Positions 10,788-23,888 of a stretch of DNA of 64,000 nt are shown here, one piece after another. The notes beneath the pieces are model-generated. The model did no database searches. It was not told the DNA's origin and saw only the letters and a list, made by a program, of their open reading frames with translations. A program made the translations under genes and the position numbers. The stretch lies in contig CM055191.1 in assembly GCA_029224185.1 (NCBI GenBank), forward strand, positions 25,737,805 to 25,801,804, in the 5' to 3' direction. The DNA comes from Karalla daura (Eukaryota; Chordata; Actinopteri; Chaetodontiformes; Leiognathidae). Numbering within the stretch: the stretch's first letter is position 1; each line of letters opens with the position of its first letter.

Positions 10788-13700
10788 GTTTATCACTTGG
10801 CCAATTCGGCTCGTTCCCATAAGAATGAATGGGAAAAACAGAACTCCACAAACAAACATTCGCAACGTTGCCATACTTTGACTTTGAAACTTCATTTTCA
10901 TTTCAAAAATTGAAGAATCTTGTGGCTTGTTTGTGTAGCGAGTTGCACGCTGATAGGTTGTATGGTTTGTCAGCAGCACCTCTTCTCGACGACCATGTGC
11001 CCAGGTGCCTGCTCCAATGACTCCTCTGCTGACATGGTCATACAAAGTGATGAGGCGTCCAGCTTCAATGCACCCCAGCATATGGCACAGGCCCTGGGAG
11101 ACTCCCAGAGTTTGAAAGGGCCCCCTCAGCATTGGGCATGTCCAATCTCTTCTTAGCACCGGGCCGACATGCGGGATCGCTTAAAAATCAGCTCTCGTTT
11201 TGCTCTTTTCACGCTGCTCCCAGCCACACCCGAAGCAGCAGACAAATTCTTTTTTCCAGTTTTGTAGGAAGATTGGTGCTCTCTCATGCGGGTTAGGCCA
11301 TAAACCCGTGCGCCTTGTGAAATTTAAACGACGAGCCTCATCGTAGGCCCAGTGCAGCCTTTTCTCTCCATAAGCCCCCATTCATTGTCCCACCACTGCC
11401 ATCAATGTTAAACGTTACAAAACTCCTCGCGACTGTGGCCACAGTTCTCTTAGTACACACACCAAATCGTGTCAGGGCGTTCTGGAGACTGTCCCCTACG
11501 GCGTGACAGTGAGCTCATATTCCAGATAGGTGAAAGCGCAGTCTCCATAGAGCCAAATGTTTATCACTTGGCCAAATAGGTTCTTTCCCATAAGAATGAA
11601 TGGGGAAAAGAGAACTCCACAAACAAACATTCGCAACGTTGCCATACTTTGACTTTGAAACTTCATTTTCATTTCAAAAATTGAAGAATCTTGTGGTGTG
11701 TTTGTAGAGCGAGTTGCACGCTGATAGGTTGTATGGTTTTTCAGCAGCACCTCTTCTCGACGACCATGTGCTCAAGTTCCTGCTCCATTGTCTCCTCTGC
11801 TGACATGGTCATACAAAGTGATGAGGCGTCCACCTTCAATGCACCCCAGCAGATGGCACAGGCCCTGGGAGACTCCCAGAGTTTGAAAGGGCCCCCTCAG
11901 CATTGGGCATGTCCAATCTCTTCTTAGCACCGGGCCGACATGCGGGAACGCTTAAAAATCAGCTCTCGTTTCGCTCTTTTCACGCTGCTCCCAGCCACAC
12001 CCGAAGCAGCAGACAAATTCTTTTTTCCAGTTTTGTAGGAACATTGGTGCTCTCTCATGCGGGTTAGGCCATAAACCCGTGCGCCTTGTGAAATTTAAAC
12101 GACGAGCCTCATTGTAGGCCCAGTGCAGCCTTTTCTCTCCATGAGCCCCCATTCATTGTCCCACCACTGCCATCAATGCTAAACGCTACACTACTCGCGA
12201 CTGTGGCCACAGTTCTCATACTACACACACCAAATCGTGTCAGGGCGTTCTGGAGACTGTCCCCTACGGCGTGACAGTGAGCTCATATTCCAGATAGGTG
12301 AAAGCGCAGTCTCCATAGAGCCAAATGTTTATCACTTGGCCAATTCGGCTCGTTCCCATAAGAATGAATGGGAAAAACAGAACTCCACAAACAAACATTC
12401 GCAACGTTGCCATACTTTGGCTTTGAAACTTCTTTTTCATTTCAAAAATTGAAGAATCTTGTGGTGTGTTTGTAGAGCGAGTTGCACGCTGATAGGTTGT
12501 ATGGTTTGTCAGCAGCACCTCTTCTCGACGACCATGTGCCCAGGTACCTGCTCCAAAGTCTCCTCTGCTGACATGGTAATACAAAGTGATGAGGCGTCCA
12601 GCTTCAATGCACCCCAGCAGATGGCACAGGCCCTGGGAGACTCCCAGAGTTTGAAAGGGCCCCCTCAGCATTGGGCATGTCCAATCTCTTCTTAGCACCG
12701 GGCCGACATGCGGGATCGCTTAAAAATCAGCTCTCGTTTCGCTCTTTTCACGCTGCTCCCAGCCACACCCGAAGCAGCAGACAAATTCTTTTTTCCAGTT
12801 TTGTAGGAACATTGGTGCTCTCTCATGCGGGTTAGGCCATAAACCCGTGCGCCTTGTGAAATTTAAACGACGAGCCTCATCGTAGGCCCAGTGCAGCCTT
12901 TTCTCTCTATAAGCCCCCATTCATTGTCCAACCGCTGCCATCAATTTTAAACGTTACACTACTCCTCGCGACTGTGGCCACAGTTCTCATAGTACACACA
13001 CCAAATCTTGTCAGGGCGTTCTGGAGACTGTCCCCTACGGCGTGACAGTGAGCTCATATTCCAGATAGGTGAAAGCGCAGTCTCCACAGAGCCAAATGTT
13101 TATCACTTGGCCAATTCGGCTCGTTCCCATAAGAATGAATGGGAAAAACAGAACTCCACAAACAAACATTCGCAACGTTGCCATACTTTGGCTTTGAAAC
13201 TTCATTTTCATTTCAAAAATTGAAGAATCTTGTGGCTTGTTTGTGTAGCGAGTTGCACGCTGATAGGTTGTATGGTTTTTCAGCAGCACCTCTTCTCGAC
13301 GACCATGTGCCTAGGTACCTGCTCCAATGTCTCCTCTGCTGACATGGTCATACAAAGTGATGAGGCGTCCAGCTTCAATGCACCCCAGCATATGGCACAG
13401 GCCCTGGGAGACTCCCAGAGTTTGAAAGGGCCCCCTCAGCATTGGGCATGTCCAATCTCTTCTTAGCACCGGGCCGACATGCGGGATCGCTTAAAAATCA
13501 GCTCTCGTTTTGCTCTTTTCACGCTGCTCCCAGCCACACCCGAAGCAGCAGACAAATTCTTTTTTCCAGTTTTGTAGGAAGATTGGTGCTCTCTCATGCG
13601 GGGCAGGCCATAAACCCGTGCGCCTTGTGAAATTTAAACGACGAGCCTCATCGTAGGCCCAGTGCAGCCTTTTCTCTCCATAAGCCCCCATTCATTGTCC

Positions 13701-16700
13701 CACCACTGCCATCAATGTTAAACGTTACACTACTCCTCGCGACTGTGGCCACAGTTCTCATAGTACACACACCAAATCGTGTCAGGGCGTTCTGGAGACT
13801 GTCCCCTAAAGCGTGACAGTGAGCTCATATTCCAGATAGGTGAAAGCGCAGTCTCCATAGAGCCAAATGTTTATCACTTGGCCAATTCGGCTCGTTCCCA
13901 TAAGAATGAATGGGAAAAACAGAACTCCACAAACAAACATTCGCAACGTTGCCATACTTTGACTTTGAAACTTCATTTTCATTTCAAAAATTGAAGAATC
14001 TTGTGGCTTGTTTGTGTAGCGAGTTGCACGCTGATAGGTTGTATGGTTTGTCAGCAGCACCTCTTCTCGACGACCATGTGCCCAGGTGCCTGCTCCAATG
14101 ACTCCTCTGCTGACATGGTCATACAAAGTGATGAGGCGTCCAGCTTCAATGCACCCCAGCATATGGCACAGGCCCTGGGAGACTCCCAGAGTTTGAAAGG
14201 GCCCCCTCAGCATTGGGCATGTCCAATCTCTTCTTAGCACCGGGCCGACATGCGGGATCGCTTAAAAATCAGCTCTCGTTTCGCTCTTTTCACGCTGCTC
14301 CCAGCCACACCCGAAGCAGCAGACAAATTCTTTTTTCCAGTTTTGTAGGAAGATTGGTGCTCTCTCATGCGGGGCAGGCCATAAACCCGTGCGCCTTGTG
14401 AAATTTAAACGACGAGCCTCATCGTAGGCCCAGTGCAGCCTTTTCTCTCCATAAGCCCCCATTCATTGTCCCACCACTGCCATCAATGTTAAACGTTACA
14501 AAACTCCTCGCGACTGTGGCCACAGTTCTCATAGTACACACACCAAATCGTGTCAGGGCGTTCTGGAGACTGTCCCCTACGGCGTGACAGTGAGCTCATA
14601 TTCCAGATAGGTGAAAGCGCAGTCTCCATAGAGCCAAATGTTTATCACTTGGCCAATTTGGCTCGTTCCCATAAGAATGAATGGGAAAAACAGAACTCCA
14701 CAAACAAACATTCGCAACGTTGCCATACTTTGACTTTGAAACTTCATTTTCATTTAAAAAATTGAAGAATCTTGTGGTGTGTTTGTGTAGCGAGTTGCAC
14801 GCTGATAGGTTGTATGGTTTTTCAGCAGCACCTCTTCTCGACGACCATGTGCTCAAGAACCTGCTCCATTGTCTCCTCTGCTGACATGGTAATACAAAGT
14901 GATGAGGCGTCCAGCTTCAATGCACCCCAGCAGATGGCACAGGCCCTGGGAGACTCCCAGAGTTTGAAAGGGCCCCCTCAGCATTGGGCATGTCCAATCT
15001 CTTCTTAGCACCGGGCCGACATGCGGGATCGCTTAAAAATCAGCTCTCGTTTCGCTCTTTTCACGCTGCTCCCAGCCACACCCGAAGCAGCAGACAAATT
15101 CTTTTTTCCAGTTTTGTAGGAAGATTGGTGCTCTCTCATGCGGGGCAGGCCATAAACCCGTGCGCCTTGTGAAATTTAAACGACGAGCCTCATCGTAGGC
15201 CCAGTGCAGCCTTTTCTCTCCATAAGCCCCCATTCATTGTCCCACCACTGCCATCAATGTTAAACGTTACACTACTCCTCGCGACTGTGGCCACAGTTCT
15301 CATAGTACACACACCAAATCGTGTCAGGGCGTTCTGGAGACTGTCCCCTACGGCGTGACAGTGAGCTCATATTCCAGATAGGTGAAAGCGCAGTCTCCAT
15401 AGAGCCAAATGTTTATCACTTGGCCAATTCGGCTCGTTCCCATAAGAATGAATGGGAAAAACAGAACTCCACAAACAAACATTCGCAACGTTGCCATACT
15501 TTGACTTTGAAACTTCATTTTCATTTCAAAAATTGAAGAATCTTGTGGCTTGTTTGTGTAGCGAGTTGCACGCTGATAGGTTGTATGGTTTGTCAGCAGC
15601 ACCTCTTCTCGACGACCATGTGCCCAGGTGCCTGCTCCAATGACTCCTCTGCTGACATGGTCATACAAAGTGATGAGGCGTCCAGCTTCAATGCACCCCA
15701 GCATATGGCACAGGCCCTGGGAGACTCCCAGAGTTTGAAAGGGCCCCCTCAGCATTGGGCATGTCCAATCTCTTCTTAGCACCGGGCCGACATGCGGGAT
15801 CGCTTAAAAATCAGCTCTCGTTTTGCTCTTTTCACGCTGCTCCCAGCCACACCCGAAGCAGCAGACAAATTCTTTTTTCCAGTTTTGTAGGAAGATTGGT
15901 GCTCTCTCATGCGGGGCAGGCCATAAACCCGTGCGCCTTGTGAAATTTAAACGACGAGCCTCATCGTAGGCCCAGTGCAGCCTTTTCTCTCCATAAGCCC
16001 CCATTCATTGTCCCACCACTGCCATCAATGTTAAACGTTACAAAACTCCTCGCGACTGTGGCCACAGTTCTCTTAGTACACACACCAAATCGTGTCAGGG
16101 CGTTCTGGAGACTGTCCCCTACGGCGTGACAGTGAGCTCATATTCCAGATAGGTGAAAGCGCAGTCTCCATAGAGCCAAATGTTTATCACTTGGCCAATT
16201 CGGCTCGTTCCCATAAGAATGAATGGGAAAAACAGAACTCCACAAACAAACATTCGCAACGTTGCCATACTTTGGCTTTGAAACTTCATTTTCATTTCAA
16301 AAATTGAAGAATCTTGTGGTGTGTTTGTAGAGCGAGTTGCACGCTGATAGGTTGTATGGTTTGTCAGCAGCACCTCTTCTCGACGACCATGTGCCCAGGT
16401 ACCTGCTCCAATGACTCCTCTGCTGACATGGTCATACAAAGTGATGAGGCGTCCAGCTTCAATGCACCCCAGCATATGGCACAGGCCCTGGGAGACTCCC
16501 AGAGTTTGAAAGGGCCCCCTCAGCATTGGGCATGTCCAATCTCTTCTTAGCACCGGGCCGACATGCGGGATCGCTTAAAAATCAGCTCTCGTTTTGCTCT
16601 TTTCACGCTGCTCCCAGCCACACCCGAAGCAGCAGACAAATTCTTTTTTCCAGTTTTGTAGGAAGATTGGTGCTCTCTCATGCGGGGCAGGCCATAAACC

Positions 16701-19700
16701 CGTGCGCCTTGTGAAATTTAAACGACGAGCCTCATCGTAGGCCCAGTGCAGCCTTTTCTCTCCATAAGCCCCCATTCATTGTCCCACCACTGCCATCAAT
16801 GTTAAACGTTACACTACTCCTCGCGACTGTGGCCACAGTTCTCATAGTACACACACCAAATCGTGTCAGGGCGTTCTGGAAACTCTCCCCTACAGCTTGA
16901 CAGTTAGCTCATATTCCAGATAGGTGAAAGCGCAGTCTCCATAGAGCCAAATGTTTATCACTTGGCCAAATAGGTTCTTTCCCATAAGAATGAATGGGGA
17001 AAAGAGAACTCCACAAACAAACATTCGCAACGTTGCCATACTTTGACTTTGAAACTTCATTTTCATTTCAAAAATTGAAGAATCTTGTGGTGTGTTTGTA
17101 GAGCGAGTTGCACGCTGATAGGTTGTATGGTTTTTCAGCAGCACCTCTTCTCGACGACCATGTGCTCAAGTTCCTGCTCCATTGTCTCCTCTGCTGACAT
17201 GGTCATACAAAGTGATGAGGCGTCCACCTTCAATGCACCCCAGCAGATGGCACAGGCCCTGGGAGACTCCCAGAGTTTGAAAGGGCCCCCTCAGCATTGG
17301 GCATGTCCAATCTCTTCTTAGCACCGGGCCGACATGCGGGATCGCTTAAAAATCAGCTCTCGTTTCGCTCTTTTCACGCTGCTCCCAGCCACACCCGAAG
17401 CAGCAGACAAATTCTTTTTTCCAGTTTTGTAGGAACATTGGTGCTCTCTCATGCGGGTTAGGCCATAAACCCGTGCGCCTTGTGAAATTTAAACGACGAG
17501 CCTCATTGTAGGCCCAGTGCAGCCTTTTCTCTGCATGAGCCCCCATTCATTGTCCCACCACTGCCATCAATGCTAAACGCTACACTACTCGCGACTGTGG
17601 CCACAGTTCTCATACTACACACACCAAATCGTGTCAGGGCGTTCTGGAGACTGTCCCCTACGGCGTGACAGTGAGCTCATATTCCAGATAGGTGAAAGCG
17701 CAGTCTCCATAGAGCCAAATGTTTATCACTTGGCCAATTCGGCTCGTTCCCATAAGAATGAATGGGAAAAACAGAACTCCACAAACAAACATTCGCAACG
17801 TTGCCATACTTTGGCTTTGAAACTTCATTTTCATTTCAAAAATTGAAGAATCTTGTGGTGTGTTTGTAGAGCGAGTTGCACGCTGATAGTTTGTATGGTT
17901 TTTCAGCAGCACCTCTTCTCGACGACCATGTGCTCAGGTACCTGCTCCAATGTCTCCTCTGCTGACATGGTAATACAAAGTGATGAGGCGTCCAGCTTCA
18001 ATGCACCCCAGCAGATGGCACAGGCCCTGGGAGACTCCCAGAGTTTGAAAGGGCCCCCTCAGCATTGGGCATGTCCAATCTCTTCTTAGCACCGGGCCGA
18101 CATGCGGGATCGCTTAAAAATCAGCTCTCGTTTCGCTCTTTTCACGCTGCTCCCAGCCACACCCGAAGCAGCAGACAAATTCTTTTTTCCAGTTTTGTAG
18201 GAACATTGGTGCTCTCTCATGCGGGGCAGGCCATAAACCCGTGCGCCTTGTGAAATTTAAACGACGAGCCTCATCTTAGGCCCAGTGCAGCCTTTTCTCT
18301 CCATAAGCCCCCATTCATTGTCCCACCACTGCCATCAATGTTAAACGTTACACTACTCCTCGCGACTGTGGCCACAGTTCTCATAGTACACACACCAAAT
18401 CGTGTCAGGGCGTTCTGGAAACTCTCCCCTACGGCTTGACAGTGAGCTCATATTCCAGATAGGTGAAAGCGCAGTCTCCACAGAGCCAAATGTTTATCAC
18501 TTGGCCAATTCGGCTCGTTCCCATAAGAATGAATGGGAAAAACAGAACTCCACAAACAAACATTCGCAACGTTGCCATACTTTGGCTTTGAAACTTCATT
18601 TTCATTTCAAAAATTGAAGAATCTTGTGGTGTGTTTGTAGAGCGAGTTGCACGCTGATAGTTTGTATGGTTTTTCAGCAGCACCTCTTCTCAACGACCAT
18701 GTGCTCAGGTACCTGCTCCAATGTCTCCTCTGCTGACATGGTAATACAAAGTGATGAGGCGTCCAGCTTCAATGCACCCCAGCAGATGGCACAGGCCCTG
18801 GGAGACTCCCAGAGTTTGAAAGGGCCCCCTCAGCATTGGGCATGTCCAATCTCTTCTTAGCACCGGGCCGACATGCGGGATCGCTTAAAAATCAGCTCTC
18901 GTTTCGCTCTTTTCACGCTGCTCCCAGCCACACCCGAAGCAGCAGACAAATTCTTTTTTCCAGTTTTGTAGGAAGATTGGTGCTCTCTCATGCGGGGCAG
19001 GCCATAAACCCGTGCGCCTTGTGAAATTTAAACGACGAGCCTCATCGTAGGCCCAGTGCAGCCTTTTCTCTCCATAAGCCCCCATTCATTGTCCCACCAC
19101 TGCCATCAATGTTAAACGTTACACTACTCCTCGCGACTGTGGCCACAGTTCTCATAGTACACACACCAAATCGTGTCAGGGCGTTCTGGAGACTGTCCCC
19201 TACGGCGTGACAGTGAGCTCATATTCCAGATAGGTGAAAGCGCAGTCTCCATAGAGCCAAATGTTTATCACTTGGCCAATTTGGCTTTTTCCCATAAGAA
19301 TGAATGGGAAAAACAGAACTCCACAAACAAACATTCGCAACGTTGCCATTCTTTGACTTTGAAACTTCATTTTCATTTCAAAAATTGAAGAATCTTGTGG
19401 CTTGTTTGTGTAGCGAGTTGCACGCTGATAGGTTGTATGGTTTTTCAGCAGCACCTCTTCTCGACGACCATGTGCCCAGGTACCTGCTCCAATGTCTCCT
19501 CTGCTGACATGGTCATACAAAGTGATGAGGCGTCCAGCTTCAATGCACCCCAGCATATGGCACAGGCCCTGGGAGACTCCCAGAGTTTGAAAGGGCCCCC
19601 TCAGCATTGGGCATGTCCAATCTCTTCTTAGCACCGGGCCGACATGCGGGATCGCTTAAAAATCAGCTCTCGTTTTGCTCTTCTCACGCTGCTCCCAGCC

Positions 19701-21575
19701 ACACCCGAAGCAGCAGACAAATTCTTTTTTCCAGTTTTGTAGGAAGATTGGTGCTCTCTCATGCGGGGCAGGCCATAAACCCGTGCGCCTTGTGAAATTT
19801 AAACGACGAGCCTCATCGTAGGCCCAGTGCAGCCTTTTCTCTCCATAAGCCCCCATTCATTGTCCCACCACTGCCAACAATGTTAAACGTTACACTACTC
19901 CTCGCGACTGTGGCCACAGTTCTCATAGTACACACACCAAATCGTGTCAGGGCGTTCTGGAAACTCTCCCCTACGGCTTGACAGTTAGCTCATATTCCAG
20001 ATAGGTGAAAGCGCAGTCTCCATAGAGCCAAATGTTTATCACTTGGCCAATTTGGCTTTTTCCCATAAGAATGAATGGGAAAAACAGAACTCCACAAACA
20101 AACATTCGCAACGTTGCCATACTTTGGCTTTGAAACTTCATTTTCATTTCAAAAATTGAAGAATCTTGTGGTGTGTTTGTAGAGCGAGTTGCACGCTGAT
20201 AGTTTGTATGGTTTTTCAGCAGCACCTCTTCTCGACGACCATGTGCTCAGGTACCTGCTCCAATGTCTCCTCTGCTGACATGGTAATACAAAGTGATGAG
20301 GCGTCCAGCTTCAATGCACCCCAGCAGATGGCACAGGCCCTGGGAGACTCCCAGAGTTTGAAAGGGCCCCCTCAGCATTGGGCATGTCCAATCTCTTCTT
20401 AGCACCGGGCCGACATGCGGGATCGCTTAAAAATCAGCTCTCGTTTCGCTCTTTTCACGCTGCTCCCTGCCACACCCGAAGCAGCAGACAAATTCTTTTT
20501 TCCAGTTTTGTAGGAAGATTGGTGCTCTCTCATGCGGGGCAGGCCATAAACCCGTGAGCCTTGTGAAATTTAAACGACGAGCCTCATCGTAGGCCCAGTG
20601 CAGCCTTTTCTCTCCATGAGCCCCCATTCATTGTCCCACCACAGCCATCAATGTTAAACGTTACACTACTCCTCGCGTCTGTGGCCACAGTTCTCATAGT
20701 ACACACACCAAATCGTGTCAGGGCGTTCTGGAGACTGTCCCCTACGGCGTGACAGTGAGCTCATATTCCAGATAGGTGAAAGCGCAGTCTCCATAGAGCC
20801 AAATGTTTATCACTTGGCCAATTTGGCTTTTTCCCATAAGAATGAATGGGAAAAACAGAACTCCACAAACAAACATTCGCAACGTTGCCATTCTTTGACT
20901 TTGAAACTTCATTTTCATTTCAAAAATTGAAGAATCTTGTGGCTTGTTTGTGTAGCGAGTTGCACGCTGATAGGTTGTATGGTTTGTCAGCAGCACCTCT
21001 TCTCGACGACCATGTGCCCAGGTACCTGCTCCAATGACTCCTCTGCTGACATGGTCATACAAAGTGATGAGGCGTCCAGCTTCAATGCACCCCAGCATAT
21101 GGCACAGGCCCTGGGAGACTCCCAGAGTTTGAAAGGGCCCCCTCAGCATTGGGCATGTCCAATCTCTTCTTAGCACCGGGCCGACATGCGGGATCGCTTA
21201 AAAATCAGCTCTCGTTTCGCTCTTTTCACGCTGCTCCCAGCCACACCCGAAGCAGCAGACAAATTCTTTTTTCCAGTTTTGTAGGAAGATTGGTGCTCTC
21301 TCATGCGGGGCAGGCCATAAACCCGTGCGCCTTGTGAAATTTAAACGACGAGCCTCATCGTAGGCCCAGTGCAGCCTTTTCTCTCCATAAGCCCCCATTC
21401 ATTGTCCCACCACTGCCATCAATGTTAAACGTTACACTACTCCTCGCGACTGTGGCCACAGTTCTCATAGTACACACACCAAATCGTGTCAGGGCGTTCT
21501 GGAAACTGTCCCCTACGGCGTGACAGTGAGCTCATATTCCAGATAGGTGAAAGCGCAGTCTCCATAGAGCCAAAT
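10788..21575 (+). repeat. 14-monomer higher-order repeat, copy 2 (10,788 bp)
   Basis: Monomers 15-28 start at 10788, 11559, 12327, 13098, 13869, 14640, 15411, 16182, 16953, 17721, 18492, 19263, 20034 and 20805, with type order ABAAADAABAACCC. It matches copy 1 essentially base for base from 10788 to about 19628. After that, monomers 26-28 keep the order but differ at scattered sites. For example monomer 27 has a type C 5' end where monomer 13 has type B, and monomer 28 has caggtacctg where monomer 14 has caggtgcctg. No third copy follows: monomer 29 is type C where type A is expected. Copy 2 is therefore the right-hand end of this HOR domain. Confidence 0.92.
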
Positions 21576-23888
21576 GTTTATCACTTGGCCAATTTGGCTT
21601 TTTCCCATAAGAATGAATGGGAAAAACAGAACTCCACAAACAAACATTCGCAACTTTGCCATTCTTTGACTTTGAAACTTCATTTTCATTTCAAAAATTG
21701 AAGAATCTTGTGGCTTGTTTGTGTAGCGAGTTGCACGCTGATAGGTTGTATGGTTTTTCAGCAGCACCTCTTCTCGACGACCATGTGCCCAGGTACCTGC
21801 TCCATTGTCTCCTCTGCTGACATGGTCATACAAAGTGATGAGGCGTCCAGCTTCAATGCACCCCAGCATATGGCACAGGCCCTGGGAGACTCCCAGAGTT
21901 TGAAAGGGCCCCCTCAGCATTGGGCATGTCCAATCTCTTCTTAGCACCGGGCCGACATGCGGGATCGCTTAAAAATCAGCTCTCGTTTTGCTCTTTTCAC
22001 GCTGCTCCCAGCCACACCCGAAGCAGCAGACAAATTCTTTTTTCCAGTTTTGTAGGAAGATTGGTGCTCTCTCATGCGGGGCAGGCCATAAACCCGTGCG
22101 CCTTGTGAAATTTAAACGACGAGCCTCATCGTAGGCCCAGTGCAGCCTTTTCTCTCCATAAGCCCCCATTCATTGTCCCACCACAGCCATCAATGTTAAA
22201 CGTTACACTACTCCTCGCGACTGTGGCCACAGTTCTCATAGTACACACACCAAATCGTGTCAGGGCGTTCTGGAGACTGTCCCCTACGGCGTGACAGTGA
22301 GCTCATATTCCAGATAGGTGAAAGCGCAGTCTCCATAGAGCCAAATGTTTATCACTTGGCCAATTTGGCTTTTTCCCATAAGAATGAATGGGAAAAACAG
22401 AACTCCACAAACAAACATTCACAACTTTGCCATTCTTTGACTTTGAAACTTCATTTTCATTTCAAAAATTGAAGAATCTTGTGGTGTGTTTGTGTAGCGA
22501 GTTGCACGCTGATAGGTTGTATGGTTTTTCAGCAGCACCTCTTCTCGACGACCATGTGCCCAGGTACCTGCTCCAATGTCTCCTCTGCTGACATGGTCAT
22601 ACAAAGTGATGAGGCGTCCAGCTTCAATGCACCCCAGCATATGGCACAGGCCCTGGGAGACTCCCAGAGTTTGAAAGGGCCCCCTCAGCATTGGGCATGT
22701 CCAATCTCTTCTTAGCACCGGGCCGACATGCGGGATCGCTTAAAAATCAGCTCTCGTTTTGCTCTTTTCACGCTGCTCCCAGCCACACCCGAAGCAGCAG
22801 ACAAATTCTTTTTTCCAGTTTTGTAGGAAGATTGGTGCTCTCTCATGCGGGGCAGGCCATAAACCCGTGCGCCTTGTGAAATTTAAACGACGAGCCTCAT
22901 CGTAGGCCCAGTGCAGCCTTTTCTCTCCATAAGCCCCCATTCATTGTCCCACCACTGCCATCAATGTTAAACGTTACACTACTCCTCGCGACTGTGGCCA
23001 CAGTTCTCATAGTACACACACCAAATCGTGTCAGGGCGTTCTGGAGACTGTCCCCTACGGCGTGACAGTGAGCTCATATTCCAGATAGGTGAAAGCGCAG
23101 TCTCCACAGAGCCAAATGTTTATCACTTGGCCAATTCGGCTCGTTCCCATAAGAATGAATGGGAAAAACAGAACTCCACAAACAAACATTCGCAACGTTG
23201 CCATACTTTGGCTTTGAAACTTCATTTTCATTTCAAAAATTGAAGAATCTTGTGGTGTGTTTGTAGAGCGAGTTGCACGCTGATAGTTTGTATGGTTTTT
23301 CAGCAGCACCTCTTCTCGACGACCATGTGCTCAGGTACCTGCTCCAATGTCTCCTCTGCTGACATGGTAATACAAAGTGATGAGGCGTCCAGCTTCAATG
23401 CACCCCAGCAGATGGCACAGGCCCTGGGAGACTCCCAGAGTTTGAAAGGGCCCCCTCAGCATTGGGCATGTCCAATCTCTTCTTAGCACCGGGCCGACAT
23501 GCGGGATCGCTTAAAAATCAGCTCTCGTTTCGCTCTTTTCACGCTGCTCCCTGCCACACTCGAAGCAGCAGACAAATTCTTTTTTCCAGTTTTGTAGGAA
23601 GATTGGTGCTCTCTCATGCGGGGCAGGCCATAAACCCGTGAGCCTTGTGAAATTTAAACGACGAGCCTCATCGTAGGCCCAGTGCAGCCTTTTCTCTCCA
23701 TGAGCCCCCATTCATTGTCCCACCACAGCCATCAATGTTAAACGTTACACTACTCCTCGCGTCTGTGGCCACAGTTCTCATAGTACACACACCAAATCGT
23801 GTCAGGGCGTTCTGGAGACTGTCCCCTACGGCGTGACAGTGAGCTCATATTCCAGATAGGTGAAAGCGCAGTCTCCATAGAGCCAAAT
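20805..23888 (+). repeat. 4-monomer higher-order repeat (3,084 bp), copy 1, monomers 28-31
   Basis: Monomers start at 20805, 21576, 22347 and 23118 (types CCCA). They pair one to one with monomers 32-35 at +3,084. By eye the homology begins earlier, around 20,080 inside monomer 27, where gatagtttgtatgg, the tgccacac variant and the rare cccgtgagcc are shared with monomer 31. Distinctive features of this block are ttggctttttccc, cattctttgac and, in monomers 29 and 30, caactttgcc, which breaks the GCAACGTTGC palindrome. Monomer 28 is shared with the end of 14-mer copy 2, so the two HOR domains overlap rather than abut. Confidence 0.87.
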
